Origin: Cupriavidus necator A5-1
GTDB lineage: Bacteria; Pseudomonadota; Gammaproteobacteria; Burkholderiales; Burkholderiaceae
Assembly (NCBI RefSeq): GCF_000744095.1
Contig: NZ_JQLI01000008.1
Location: 2,604,001 to 2,668,000 of the forward strand
Direction of reading: 5' to 3'
Length of the DNA: 64,000 nucleotides
Below the pieces are notes generated by a model, which was not told the DNA's origin, searched no databases, and saw only the letters and a program-made list of their open reading frames with translations. Made by a program: the position numbers and the translations under genes. Below, piece after piece: positions 9,088 to 17,946 of the stretch. Positions within the stretch are counted from its first letter, which is position 1, and each line of letters opens with the position of its first letter.

Positions 9088-9699
9088 ATGGTCGATCCGA
9101 TCTACCGCAAGACGGAGGCGGGGCAGGACGAGATCAAGACGCGCGCGCGCAGGCTGGACCACAAGCTGCGCGCACTGCTGCTGATGGTCAACGGCGAGCG
9201 GCGCGGGCAGGCGTTGCTGGCGCAGGTGGCGGGCATGGGCGTCGGGGCCGATGCGATGGACGAACTGCTGCTACAGGGCTTGGTCGAGACTGTGCCGGAG
9301 CCGGCACAAGTTGCGCCGGCGGTGGTGCATGCGCCGGCCGGCACTGCAGCGTCCGCGGCCGACACCAACCTGTTCTCCGTGTATGCCATGCGGCACGCGC
9401 CGGCGGACGAAGGGGCCGGCGCAAGCGCCGATGCGCCGCAATCAGCCCCAGCGCATTCGGCCGCGGAAATCGAGGCCTTCCAGCGTATCTACCACTTCTA
9501 TACCGATGTGATCGGCCAGCATCTCGGCCTGCGCGGCTACATGCTGCAAGTGAAGGTCGAAAAGGCGACGGACCTGCCCGCGCTGCTGGCGCTGCGCGAG
9601 CCGCTGCACGCAGCGCTGCTCAAGGCCAAGGGCGAGATCACCGCGCACGCGATCACCGGCCAGCTCGACCTGATCGCAGAAGTCATTGCCGCCGGCTGA
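9088..9699 (+). CDS. Conserved hypothetical protein with a low-complexity middle
   Basis: I do not recognise a domain in this 203-residue protein. The N-terminal 65 residues are charged and helical and could pack as an oligomerisation unit. Residues 70-130 are rich in Ala, Pro and Val and look disordered. The last 70 residues form a second helical block around FYTDVIGQHLGLRGYMLQVKVEKA. The ATG at 9088 is preceded by a good GGGAG ribosome site. It stands alone between a divergent aldehyde dehydrogenase and a terminator. Confidence 0.7.
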   Translation: MVDPIYRKTEAGQDEIKTRARRLDHKLRALLLMVNGERRGQALLAQVAGMGVGADAMDELLLQGLVETVPEPAQVAPAVVHAPAGTAASAADTNLFSVYAMRHAPADEGAGASADAPQSAPAHSAAEIEAFQRIYHFYTDVIGQHLGLRGYMLQVKVEKATDLPALLALREPLHAALLKAKGEITAHAITGQLDLIAEVIAAG

Positions 9700-9725
9700 G
9701 CGGCCCACGCAAGCGCACCCAAAGC

Positions 9726-9750
9726 AAAAGGCCGCCCGGAGGCGGCCTTT
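9726..9750. terminator. Hairpin terminator between convergent genes
   Basis: A 10 bp perfect stem with A-rich and T-rich flanks (AAAGGCCGCC, 5 nt loop region, GGCGGCCTTT) lies between the end of the hypothetical gene on the plus strand and the end of the ABC-F gene on the minus strand. It can serve both. Confidence 0.8.
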
Positions 9751-9774
9751 CGTGCATGGCGCAGCGCCGCGCGC

Positions 9775-11397
9775 TCAGCCGTCGATACCCTGCGACTGCA
9801 GGTACTCGTCATACGTACCCAGGTAGTCGGTCAACGTACCGTCGGTACGAATTTCGATCACACGCGTAGCCAGCCCGCTGACGAACTCACGGTCATGCGA
9901 GACGAAGATCAGCGTGCCCGGGAACTTGTCCAGTGCGATCTGCAACGATTCGATCGACTCCATGTCCATGTGGTTGGTCGGCTCGTCCATAGCCAGCACG
10001 TTGTGGCGGCCCAGCATCAGCTTGCCCCAGATCATGCGGCCCTTCTCGCCGCCGGACAGCACCTTGACCGACTTCTTGATGTCGTCGGCCGAGAACAGCA
10101 GCCGGCCGAGCGTGCCGCGCAGCGAGGTCTCGTCGTCGCCGGCCTGCGTCCACTGGCTCATCCAGTCCATCAGGACGCGGTTGTCGGTGAATTCCTCGTA
10201 GGTGTCCTGCGGCATGTAGCCGACGTTGGCATTCTCGGCCCACTTGACCGTGCCGCGGTCGACTTCAACGCCGCGCTGCACGCCGGTCTGCACCGCGCCG
10301 TTAAGCAGGCTGCGCAGCAGCGTGGTCTTGCCCGCGCCGTTCTCACCGATGATCGCCACGCGCTCGCCGGCCTGGATCGCCAGCGACAGGCCGTTGATGA
10401 TCTTGCGGTCGTAGGTCTTGGTGATGTTTTCCACCTCGACCGCGAGGTTGTGCAGCTTCTTCTCGAACTCGAAGCGGATAAACGGGTTCTGGCGCGACGA
10501 CGGCTTGATGTCCTCGACCTTGATCTTCTCGATCTGCTTGGCGCGCGAGGTGGCCTGGCGCGCCTTGGACTTGTTGGCCGAGAAGCGGCGCACGAAGTCC
10601 TGCAGCTCGCTGATGCGCTCCTTGGCGCGCGCGTTGGCGGCCACCTGGCGCTCGCGAGCCTGCATCGACGCTTCCATGTAGTCGTCGTAGTTGCCCGGGT
10701 AGACCTTGAGCGTGCCGTAGTCCATGTCGGCCATGTGGGTACAGACCGAGTTCAGGAAGTGGCGATCGTGGGAGATGATGATCATGGTGGAGTTGCGCTC
10801 ATTGAGCACGGTCTCCAGCCAGCGGATCGTGTTGATGTCCAGGTTGTTGGTTGGTTCGTCCAGCAGCAGCACGTCCGGGTTCGAGAACAGTGCCTGCGCC
10901 AGCAGCACGCGCAGCTTCCAGCCTGGAGCGACGTCGCTCATCGCGCCCTGGTGCTGGCTGGTGGGGATACCCACGCCCAGCAGCAGTTCGCCGGCGCGCG
11001 ACTCGGCGGTGTAGCCGTCGTACTCGGCGTACTTGGCCTCCAGGTCGGCGGCCTTCATGTAGTCTTCGTCGGTCGCTTCCGGGTTGGCGTAGATGGCGTC
11101 GCGCTCCTGCGCGGCGGCCCACATCTCGGTGTGGCCCATCATCACCACGTCCAGCACGCGCATGTCTTCATAGGCGAACTGGTCCTGGCGCAGCTTGCCC
11201 AGGCGGATGCCCGGCTCCAGCATGACGTTGCCCGACGACGGCTCGAGGTCGCTGCCGAGGATCTTCATGAAGGTGGACTTGCCGCAGCCGTTCGCGCCGA
11301 TCAGGCCGTAGCGGTTGCCCTCGCCGAACTTGACCGAGATATTCTCGAACAACGGCTTGGGGCCGAACTGCATGGTGATGTTTGCGGTAGAAAGCAC
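9775..11397 (-). CDS. ABC-F family ATPase (YbiT-type)
   Basis: This soluble protein of about 540 residues has two ABC domains and no membrane part, as in ABC-F proteins that bind the ribosome E site. Domain one has Walker A GANGCGKST near residue 35 and LLLDEPTNNLD; domain two has GENGAGKTT near 350, the LSGGEKGRM signature and AMDEPTNHMD. The linker has the positively charged FVRRFSANKSKARQATSRAKQ segment. Length and this linker fit YbiT best. A GTG at 11397 gives the family start VLSTANITMQFG; the frame extends further upstream without similarity. Confidence 0.9.
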   Translation of the reverse strand: MLSTANITMQFGPKPLFENISVKFGEGNRYGLIGANGCGKSTFMKILGSDLEPSSGNVMLEPGIRLGKLRQDQFAYEDMRVLDVVMMGHTEMWAAAQERDAIYANPEATDEDYMKAADLEAKYAEYDGYTAESRAGELLLGVGIPTSQHQGAMSDVAPGWKLRVLLAQALFSNPDVLLLDEPTNNLDINTIRWLETVLNERNSTMIIISHDRHFLNSVCTHMADMDYGTLKVYPGNYDDYMEASMQARERQVAANARAKERISELQDFVRRFSANKSKARQATSRAKQIEKIKVEDIKPSSRQNPFIRFEFEKKLHNLAVEVENITKTYDRKIINGLSLAIQAGERVAIIGENGAGKTTLLRSLLNGAVQTGVQRGVEVDRGTVKWAENANVGYMPQDTYEEFTDNRVLMDWMSQWTQAGDDETSLRGTLGRLLFSADDIKKSVKVLSGGEKGRMIWGKLMLGRHNVLAMDEPTNHMDMESIESLQIALDKFPGTLIFVSHDREFVSGLATRVIEIRTDGTLTDYLGTYDEYLQSQGIDG

Positions 11398-11668
11398 GTC
11401 TGGAACCTTGTCTGGAGATTGTGGCGCCGAAGCGAAAAATTCGGTGCGATGCCGGATTTGCGCCCTTGCCCTGCGGGGCCGGCCTTGCCGGGGATGCATC
11501 GCGATCCCCAGGATACCGGGGGTATCGCTGGGAGCATCGCTGGTGATGCGCCGCCGGCCGCGCCCGGTTCATGTGAGAACCCGGCAGGAAGTCAGGAAAT
11601 AACCGCGTATTATATCATCCGGACGCATTCCTTGCGACCCGGATGCGCGGCATCCGTGGACCGGCCGC

Positions 11669-12628
11669 TCAGGGCAGCGGCGGCAGCACCGGATAGCCCG
11701 AGAACGCCATCGTGTAGCCGTCCGCGCGTGCATCCAGCCGCACCTGCGCGCCCACCGGCAGCGTCAGCTTGCGCGCGCAATGCCCGAACGGGAGTCCGGT
11801 CAGCACCGGCACTGGCAAGTGCTCGTGCAGGTAAGCCACCACGGCGTCCATGTCGTAGCCGTTGTCGTAGTCGGTGACGCGGTAGTTGGAGAAGTCGCCC
11901 AGCACGATGGCGCGCTGCGCGCCGAGCACGCCGGCCTGCTGCAGCTGGATCAGCATGCGTTCGACGCGGTACGGCGGCTCGTTGATGTCTTCCAGGAACA
12001 GCACGCCGCCCTCGACCTGCGGCATGAATGGCGTGCCCAGCAGGCTGCACAGCATCGCCATGTTGCCGCCCCACAGCGTGCCCGCCACGGTGCCGGAGAA
12101 CGGTTGTCCGCCCGATTGCGGCGCGGCGACGTCCACGCTGTACGCGGGATTGCGCAGGATGCCTTCGAAGTGCTCCCACATATAGGGATCGACGGCATCG
12201 GCGCCAAAGTCCGCCAGCAGCATGGGCCCGGCGAAGGTGACGCCGCCGGTCGCTGCCAGGTAGGCGAGCTGGAACGCGGTGAAGTCGCTATGCCCGACGA
12301 TGGGCGTGCCGCTGGCGCGCGCCTGTTCGGCGATGCGGGCGAAGTCCACCTGCGCCAGCAGCCGGGCGATGCCGTAGCCGCCGCGCACCGCCAGCGTCAG
12401 CTCGTGCGGCACGCCGGTGCCGATCGCGTGCAGATCGGCCAGCCGCTCGGCGTCGGTGCCGCCGAAGCGCAGGTAGCGCCGGGCCAGCACGTCGGGGTTG
12501 GTCATGTGGTAGCCATGCTGCTTGAGCCAGGCACAGCCGCGCGCGGCGACGGCCACGTCGTGCGGATAACCGGACGAGGCGATCAGTCGGACTTCGGTAT
12601 GCGGCGGCCTGCTGTTGGGCGTACTCAT
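11669..12628 (-). CDS. ldcA: LD-carboxypeptidase (muramoyltetrapeptide carboxypeptidase, S66)
   Basis: The 319-residue product trims the terminal D-Ala from murein tetrapeptides during cell wall recycling in the cytoplasm. Peptidase S66 landmarks are RGGYGIARLL near residue 85, the nucleophile in GHSDFTA near 110, FLEDINEPPYRVERM with the catalytic glutamate near 220, and the histidine in LPFGHCARKLTLPVG near 285. Its ATG overlaps the tadA stop in an ATGA arrangement, so translation is coupled. Confidence 0.92.
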   Translation of the reverse strand: MSTPNSRPPHTEVRLIASSGYPHDVAVAARGCAWLKQHGYHMTNPDVLARRYLRFGGTDAERLADLHAIGTGVPHELTLAVRGGYGIARLLAQVDFARIAEQARASGTPIVGHSDFTAFQLAYLAATGGVTFAGPMLLADFGADAVDPYMWEHFEGILRNPAYSVDVAAPQSGGQPFSGTVAGTLWGGNMAMLCSLLGTPFMPQVEGGVLFLEDINEPPYRVERMLIQLQQAGVLGAQRAIVLGDFSNYRVTDYDNGYDMDAVVAYLHEHLPVPVLTGLPFGHCARKLTLPVGAQVRLDARADGYTMAFSGYPVLPPLP

Positions 12629-13218
12629 GCTTCGGTGTCGGAGTTGTTCTTGTCGGGATCGGTGGCCGATGCGGTGGCGTTGTTGCGCGCCGCTTTCTGG
12701 GTCCGGCGCCGGGCGCCGAAGAAATCCTTCAGCATCTGCCCGCAGGGTTCGGCCAGCACCCCGCCGGTGATGGTGGTCTGGTGGTTGAGCTGCGCCTGCT
12801 CGAACAGGTTGACCACGCTGCCGGCGGCGCCGGTCTTGGGATCGGTGGCACCAAAGACTACATGGCGCAGCCGCGCATGCAGGATCGCGCCACTGCACAT
12901 CGCGCACGGTTCCAGCGTCACGTACAGTTCGCACTCGGGCATGCGGTAGTTGCCGACCACCTGCGCGGCGGCGCGCAGCGCCTGCATCTCGGCATGCGCG
13001 GACGGGTCGACCGAGCGGATCGGCAGGTTATGGCCACGCGCGATGATGGTGTCGTTCCAGACCACCACCGCGCCCACCGGCACTTCTCCGGCGGCTTCGG
13101 CCAGGCGGGCTTCTTCCAGGGCGGCGCGCATGTAGCGCGCGTCGCGCGCGGCCCCCTCGGCGGGATCGTCGGGCAGCGCTGGCAGCGCGCGCACAGGCAG
13201 CGGCGGCGTCTCTGGCAT
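12625..13218 (-). CDS. tadA: tRNA-specific adenosine deaminase
   Basis: The product of 197 residues deaminates A34 to inosine in tRNA-Arg(ACG). The deaminase zinc site is clear: SAHAEMQAL near residue 75 supplies the histidine and the proton-shuttling glutamate, and EPCAMCSGA near 105 the two cysteines. It has a Pro-rich N-terminal tail and a basic, Ala/Asn-rich C-terminal tail after GGVLAEPCGQMLKDFF, both common in betaproteobacterial copies. It is followed by ldcA with a 4 bp overlap and preceded by queD after 9 bp. Confidence 0.94.
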   Translation of the reverse strand: MPETPPLPVRALPALPDDPAEGAARDARYMRAALEEARLAEAAGEVPVGAVVVWNDTIIARGHNLPIRSVDPSAHAEMQALRAAAQVVGNYRMPECELYVTLEPCAMCSGAILHARLRHVVFGATDPKTGAAGSVVNLFEQAQLNHQTTITGGVLAEPCGQMLKDFFGARRRTQKAARNNATASATDPDKNNSDTEA

Positions 13219-13227
13219 CGTCCCCGC

Positions 13228-13704
13228 TCAGTCCTGTGCCGGCAGCACTACCGGCGCGCTCACCTCGGCCCAGCAGTTGGGGGTCTCGAACAGCACCAGC
13301 TTCGTAAGCTGCAGGTGGTGGCCGAAGCAGTCCTTGAACACGGGGGCCAGGATGTCGAAGGCGATCTGGGCCAGGTTCTCGACCGTCGGGATCGCGTCCA
13401 GCACCACGGTCTTGTGCCCTTCCATCGATTGCAGGAAGTCCAGCAGCGCAATGTCGCCGCGATAGATCAGGAAGGCGTGGTCCCACTTGTTGACCAGGTG
13501 CTCGTTGGCGAGCGCCTTGATATCGCCGAAATCCAGGATCATGCCGTCATCCGACGCGCCCTCGCGATGCAGGACTTCGCCCGACAGCGTCAGGTCGAGC
13601 CGGTAGCGGTGGCCGTGGATGTTGCGGCACTGGCCGCAGTGGTTCGGGATGCGGTGGCCGGAATCGAATTCCAGCCGGCGGGTGATGGAAACTTGTTTGC
13701 TCAT
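13228..13704 (-). CDS. queD: 6-carboxytetrahydropterin synthase
   Basis: The 158-residue product makes 6-carboxytetrahydropterin from dihydroneopterin triphosphate in the queuosine/preQ0 pathway. Zinc ligands are visible as histidine in DSGHRIPNH and the HGH pair, and the catalytic cysteine in CGQCRNIHGHRYRL near residue 27. The queE gene lies 128 bp upstream on the same strand, which supports the assignment. Confidence 0.94.
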   Translation of the reverse strand: MSKQVSITRRLEFDSGHRIPNHCGQCRNIHGHRYRLDLTLSGEVLHREGASDDGMILDFGDIKALANEHLVNKWDHAFLIYRGDIALLDFLQSMEGHKTVVLDAIPTVENLAQIAFDILAPVFKDCFGHHLQLTKLVLFETPNCWAEVSAPVVLPAQD

Positions 13705-13832
13705 GGGTAGCGGCGCCGTACTGGCCGCCTGCGTTGGTGCGGACGCCGCGCGTGCGTCCGAAGCCTGTATTGTGTACGTTTTGCCGCCCTGGGGCGACCC
13801 TGCCAGTGGATATGCCCCGCGCTGTGCGGGGC

Positions 13833-14468
13833 TCAGCGGATGCCCAGCAGCTTGTGCGTCTGCAGCGACAGCCGCCAGCGCGGATGGCGCTGGCAGAAGT
13901 CCACCGCCGCAGCGGTATTTTCCCTCTGCAGCGGGCCGTCCATGGGCTGTACCAGGAAATGGCGGAAATCAAGCTGCTCGTATGCGGCAAAGTCCTGGCC
14001 GGCCTGCGGGATCACGACCTTGAGCTCATCGCCGCGCCTGACCACCAGTTCCGAGCCCATCTTCGGGCTCACGCAGACCCAGTCGATGCCGGGCGGCACG
14101 GCCATGGTGCCATTGGTCTCGATGGCGATCTCGAAGCCCTGCGCGTGCAGCGCGTCGATCAGCGGGGCATCGAGCTGCAGCAGCGGCTCGCCGCCCGTGC
14201 ACACCACCAGCGGCTTGCCACCCATGCCCTGCGGCCATTCCGAGGCAACCACCGCGGCCAGTTCCTCCGCACTGCGGTACTTGCCGCCGCGGGTGCCATC
14301 GGTGCCGACGAAATCCGTATCGCAGAACTGGCACACCGCGCTGGCGCGGTCTTCTTCGCGGCCGCTCCAGAGGTTGCAGCCGGCAAAGCGGCAGAACACC
14401 GCGGCGCGGCCGGCGTTGGCGCCTTCGCCCTGCAGCGTATAGAAGATTTCCTTGACGGCGTAAGTCAT
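13833..14468 (-). CDS. queE: 7-carboxy-7-deazaguanine synthase
   Basis: The 211-residue radical SAM enzyme converts carboxytetrahydropterin to 7-carboxy-7-deazaguanine. It shows the family start KEIFYTLQGEG, a cluster-binding segment with widely spaced cysteines (CRFAGCNLW, then CQFCDTDFVG after an insert), as in the Burkholderia-type enzyme, and the SAM-binding VVCTGGEPLLQ near residue 95. ATG at 14468 gives the family N-terminus. With queD, tadA and ldcA it forms one direction of genes; queC and queF are not in the window. Confidence 0.93.
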   Translation of the reverse strand: MTYAVKEIFYTLQGEGANAGRAAVFCRFAGCNLWSGREEDRASAVCQFCDTDFVGTDGTRGGKYRSAEELAAVVASEWPQGMGGKPLVVCTGGEPLLQLDAPLIDALHAQGFEIAIETNGTMAVPPGIDWVCVSPKMGSELVVRRGDELKVVIPQAGQDFAAYEQLDFRHFLVQPMDGPLQRENTAAAVDFCQRHPRWRLSLQTHKLLGIR

Positions 14469-14770
14469 GCGTGGGGGTCTCTCTCGGACCGTTCTGGACC
14501 GTAATTCTGGACCGTAAACGAGCAATCGGCAGCGTTCGGGCTGGCCGGGGTTTCAGTAAGTGTTGGGCAAGGCCGAGTGCCAGGTATCAAGAATCCGAGC
14601 TTGGGCTCCTGGATCGGTGCCGCCCGGGGCGGCGCCGCATCGCTGGCAGCGCGGGCGGGGTGCACCGGGTTTCCCGTGCAGGCTCCGGGCACTGCCGGAG
14701 GAACCGCCTCTGTGGCCTGTCGCAGGCTGCGTCCGGCCGGCCCGGACGTAATGCAAGTATACCAGAGGGG
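14469..14770 (-). other. 302 bp intergenic region with stacked inverted repeats upstream of queE
   Basis: No gene is supported here. Read on the minus strand it has several hairpins: GCCTG-CGA-CAGGC, CTCCGG-CAGTGC-CCGGAG, GCACGGG-AAA-CCCGGTGC, and a longer CCAGG/CCTGG-bounded element. Three GGACCGT repeats stand at 14484, 14494 and 14506. It could be a structured leader or a small RNA, but it matches no riboswitch consensus that I recognise, including preQ1 and cobalamin. Confidence 0.4.
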
Positions 14771-15697
14771 TCAGGGTTTTCGCTTAGCCGCCAGCGGCGC
14801 GCGGCCCGCCTCCCCAGCCAGGTTGGCGGCCAGGAAATCCAGGAAACAGCCGATCCGCGCCGACAACTGCGTGTTGAGGTAATACACCGCGTGGATCGAT
14901 TGCCGCACCTCCACGGTCTGGTCCACCAGCACCTGCACCAGGTCGCCAGCGCGCCGGTCGGCCTCGGTCATGAAATCCGCCAGGCACACCAGCCCCTGGC
15001 CGGCCAACGCCAGGTGGCGCAGGGTCTCGCCGCTTGAGGCGGCCAGGTGCGGCCGGACCGGCAATTCCGTCCCCTCCTGCGTGCGCAGCGGCCAGCGGTT
15101 CAGCCCTTCCGGCTGAGTGAAGCCGAGCAGCGAATGTGTGGCCAGGTCGTCCACACTGCGCGGCCGGCCGCGCTCCTTCAGGTAGGCCGGGCTGGCCAGC
15201 ACCCGCAGGCGCGAGGTGCCGAGCGCGCGCGCGTGCAGCGTGGAATCGCGCAGCGCGCCGATGCGGATGGCAACGTCGGTGCGGTGCTCGATCAGGTCGA
15301 TGATCTGGTCGTTGGTGTTCAGTTCCAGCGCGATGTCGGGATAAAGCCGCCGGAACTCGCCAACCAGCGGCACCACCGCGTGCAGCATGAAGGGCGAGGC
15401 CGCGTTGACGCGCAGCTTGCCGGCCGGGCGCTGGCGGCGCAGCGCCATCTGTTCCTCGGCCAGGTCTGCGGCGGACAGGATGCCGCGCGCGTGCGCCAGC
15501 ATCTCGGCTCCCTCCTCCGTCAGTTCCAGCCTGCGCGTGGTCCGGCGCAACAGCGTGGTTTCCAGCTTGTCTTCGAGCCGGCTCAGGGCCCGGCTGATGC
15601 CGGACACGGTCTGGCCCAGCTGCTCGGCGGCGGCCGTGATCGAGCCGGTATCGACCACGGCAACGAAGGCGGCGAGTTCTTCGAGCGTGAGCTTCAT
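14771..15697 (-). CDS. LysR-type transcriptional regulator
   Basis: The 308-residue product has an N-terminal winged helix (residues 1-62, with GSITAAAEQLGQTVSGISRALSRLEDKL) and a LysR substrate-binding domain from about residue 90. It resembles the YafC/AaeR-like group. It is divergent from the MFS gene with a 105 bp gap, the usual arrangement for a LysR regulator and its target, so it probably controls the MFS-dkgB pair. The inducer is unknown. Confidence 0.92.
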   Translation of the reverse strand: MKLTLEELAAFVAVVDTGSITAAAEQLGQTVSGISRALSRLEDKLETTLLRRTTRRLELTEEGAEMLAHARGILSAADLAEEQMALRRQRPAGKLRVNAASPFMLHAVVPLVGEFRRLYPDIALELNTNDQIIDLIEHRTDVAIRIGALRDSTLHARALGTSRLRVLASPAYLKERGRPRSVDDLATHSLLGFTQPEGLNRWPLRTQEGTELPVRPHLAASSGETLRHLALAGQGLVCLADFMTEADRRAGDLVQVLVDQTVEVRQSIHAVYYLNTQLSARIGCFLDFLAANLAGEAGRAPLAAKRKP

Positions 15698-15802
15698 TGT
15701 TGAATTCTAGTCAAATATCTTCTGCAGATCACCCGGTTTTTCTGCAAAAACATCCGCGGCACACTCCGCTCATTCCCTCATCCTTCAAAGCGGAGGCACT
15801 CC
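15698..15802. promoter_or_regulatory. Divergent promoter region of LysR and MFS genes
   Basis: This 105 bp gap is AT-richer than its surroundings, carries an AAGCGGAGG-type ribosome site for the MFS gene, and is where a LysR operator (T-N11-A) would be expected. A candidate is TTGAATTCTAGTCAAATA near 15707-15724; the exact operator cannot be fixed by eye. Confidence 0.5.
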
Positions 15803-17008
15803 ATGCCCATTGCCTTGTTCGCGCTGACCATCAGCGCCTTTGCCATCGGCACGACCGAGTTCGTGATCGTTGGCCTGATCCCAACCATAGCCGCCGACCT
15901 GAACGTTTCGCTGCCCTCGGCGGGGCTGCTGGTCAGCCTTTACGCGCTCGGCGTGGCCGTCGGCGCACCCGTGCTGACTGCCCTGACCGGCCGCCTGCCG
16001 CGCAAGCTGCTGTTGCTGTCGCTGATGGCGCTGTTCACGCTCGGCAACCTGCTGGCGTGGAAGGCGCCCGGCTATGAATCGCTGGTGCTGGCGCGCGTGC
16101 TGACCGGCCTGGCGCACGGCGTGTTCTTCTCGATCGGCTCGACCATCGCCACCGGCCTGGTGCCGCGCGAGAAGGCGGCGAGCGCCATCGCCATCATGTT
16201 CACCGGCCTGACCGTGGCGCTGGTGACCGGCGTGCCGCTGGGCACGTTTATCGGCCAGCACTTCGGCTGGCGCGAGACCTTCCTGGCCGTGTCGGCGCTG
16301 GGCATGGTCGCCTTTGTCGGCAGCCTGCTGTTCGTGCCGCGCGCCATTGCCCATACGCCGCCGGCGTCGCTGCTGCAGCAGGCCCGCGTGCTGGCCGAGC
16401 CGCGCCTGTTGCTGGTCTACGCCAAGACCGCGATCGGCTACGGCGGCTCGTTCATCCCATTCACTTTCCTCGCCCCGATCCTGCAGGACGTGTCCGGCTT
16501 TGACGCCGGCGCGGTCGGCCTCGTGATGCTGGTATATGGTGTCTCGGTGGCCGCGGGCAATATCTGGGGCGGCCGCCTGGCCGACCGCCACGGCCCGATC
16601 CCGGCGCTGAAGCTGGTCTTCCTGCTGCTGGCGGTGGTGCTGTTCGCGCTGACCTTCACCGCGCCGCATCGCTGGCTGGTGGTGGCAACCGTGCTGGCCT
16701 GGGGCGCCGTGGCCTTCGGCAACGTGCCGGGTCTCCAGGTCTATGTCGTCAAGCAGGCCGAGCGCTTCACCCCTGACGCCGTGGACGTGGCCTCCGGCCT
16801 GAATATCGCGGCCTTCAACCTGGGCATTGCCGGCGCCGCCTGGGCCGGCGGGCTGATCGTGACCCACCTTGGCCTGATGCAGACGCCGTGGATCGGCTCA
16901 CTGGTGGTGCTGGTGGCGCTGGCCCTGACCGAACTGAGCGGGCGCCTGGACCGCGCCGCGGGCTTCGATGCCCGTAGCGGCGGCATGCCTGCGGCGATGA
17001 CGCACTGA
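15803..17008 (+). CDS. MFS transporter (AraJ/YdhP-like, drug:H+ antiporter 1)
   Basis: The product of 401 residues has twelve hydrophobic segments and the DHA1 start FAIGTTEFVIVGLIPTIAADL typical of YdhP/AraJ-type exporters, with motif A-like GAPVLTALTGRLPRK near residue 60 and a DHA-type motif C region, VTGVPLGTFIG, near 145. It exports small molecules by proton antiport; the substrate is unknown. It lies divergent from a LysR gene and 56 bp upstream of dkgB. Confidence 0.88.
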   Translation: MPIALFALTISAFAIGTTEFVIVGLIPTIAADLNVSLPSAGLLVSLYALGVAVGAPVLTALTGRLPRKLLLLSLMALFTLGNLLAWKAPGYESLVLARVLTGLAHGVFFSIGSTIATGLVPREKAASAIAIMFTGLTVALVTGVPLGTFIGQHFGWRETFLAVSALGMVAFVGSLLFVPRAIAHTPPASLLQQARVLAEPRLLLVYAKTAIGYGGSFIPFTFLAPILQDVSGFDAGAVGLVMLVYGVSVAAGNIWGGRLADRHGPIPALKLVFLLLAVVLFALTFTAPHRWLVVATVLAWGAVAFGNVPGLQVYVVKQAERFTPDAVDVASGLNIAAFNLGIAGAAWAGGLIVTHLGLMQTPWIGSLVVLVALALTELSGRLDRAAGFDARSGGMPAAMTH

Positions 17009-17064
17009 TCCGCACCTTGTACTGAATCTTCCCCAACTCCCCCCTGCAAGCTAAGGAGAACATC

Positions 17065-17865
17065 ATGCAGATTCCCGCCATCGGCCTCGGCACTTTCCGA
17101 CTCAAGGGCCAGCAGGTCATCGATTCCGTGCGCACCGGCCTGGAACTGGGCTACCGCCATATCGACACCGCCCAGATCTACGACAACGAGGCCGACGTCG
17201 GCCAGGCCATCGCCGCCAGCGGCGTGCCGCGCAAGGAGCTCTTTGTCACCACCAAGATCTGGACCGAAACGCTCGGCCGCCACAAGCTGCGCGCCGGCCT
17301 GGAGACCAGCCTGGAAAAGCTGCGTCTGGACCAGGTCGACCTGACGCTGATCCACTGGCCTTCGCCCGGCGATGCGATCCCGGTTCAGGAATACATGGAG
17401 GCGCTGGCCGAAGCGCGTGCCGCGGGCCTGACGCGCGCGATCGGCGTGTCGAACTTCACCATCGCGCATTTGCAGCAGGCCATCGACGCGGTCGGCGCCG
17501 ACCAGATTGCCACGCAGCAGGTCGAGATGCACCCGTTCCTGCAGAACCGCAAGCTGGCCGACTTCACGCGTTCGCAGGGCATCCGCATCACCGCCTACAT
17601 GCCGCTGGCCTATGGCAAGGTGATGCAGGACCCGGTGCTGCAGCGGATTGCGCAGACCCACGACGCATCGCCCGCGCAGGTGGCGCTGGCCTGGCTGCTG
17701 CGGCAGGGCTATGCGGTGATCCCGTCGTCGACGAAGCGCGCCAACCTGGAAGGCAACCTGGCGGCGGCGTCGCTGCGGCTGTCTGAAGAAGAGATGGCAG
17801 CCATTGCCGGGCTGGACCGCGGCGAGCGGCTGGCCAACCCGGACTTTGCGCCGGAGTGGGACTAA
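17065..17865 (+). CDS. dkgB: 2,5-didehydrogluconate reductase / aldo-keto reductase
   Basis: This NADPH-dependent reductase of 266 residues closely follows the YafB/DkgB pattern. The catalytic tetrad is visible: Asp and Tyr in HIDTAQIYDNE, Lys in FVTTKIW, His in LTLIHWPSP. The NADP-binding motif IPSSTKRANLEGN lies near residue 220. DkgB reduces methylglyoxal and other reactive aldehydes as well as 2,5-diketogluconate. Its pairing with a LysR regulator recalls the E. coli yafB-yafC neighbourhood, which supports the symbol. Confidence 0.88.
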   Translation: MQIPAIGLGTFRLKGQQVIDSVRTGLELGYRHIDTAQIYDNEADVGQAIAASGVPRKELFVTTKIWTETLGRHKLRAGLETSLEKLRLDQVDLTLIHWPSPGDAIPVQEYMEALAEARAAGLTRAIGVSNFTIAHLQQAIDAVGADQIATQQVEMHPFLQNRKLADFTRSQGIRITAYMPLAYGKVMQDPVLQRIAQTHDASPAQVALAWLLRQGYAVIPSSTKRANLEGNLAAASLRLSEEEMAAIAGLDRGERLANPDFAPEWD

Positions 17866-17917
17866 ACGCAGGGGACCGAACGCAGGGGACTGAACGCCGC
17901 GCCCCACGATGCAACGA

Positions 17918-17945
17918 GCCGGGCCTTGCGCCCGGCTTTTTTCTT
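17918..17945 (+). terminator. Rho-independent terminator after dkgB
   Basis: A GC stem GCCGGGC with loop CTTGC and GCCCGGC is followed by six T at 17937-17942. It lies just before the convergent DUF1993 gene. Confidence 0.88.
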
Positions 17946-17946
17946 A

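Noticed and set aside
9895..11877. A 660-codon frame opposite the ABC-F gene
   Set aside because: Antisense of a conserved ATPase with no domain of its own.
14560..14760. 6S RNA, RNase P RNA or a cobalamin riboswitch upstream of queE
   Set aside because: The hallmark conserved segments of each were looked for and not found; only generic hairpins remain.
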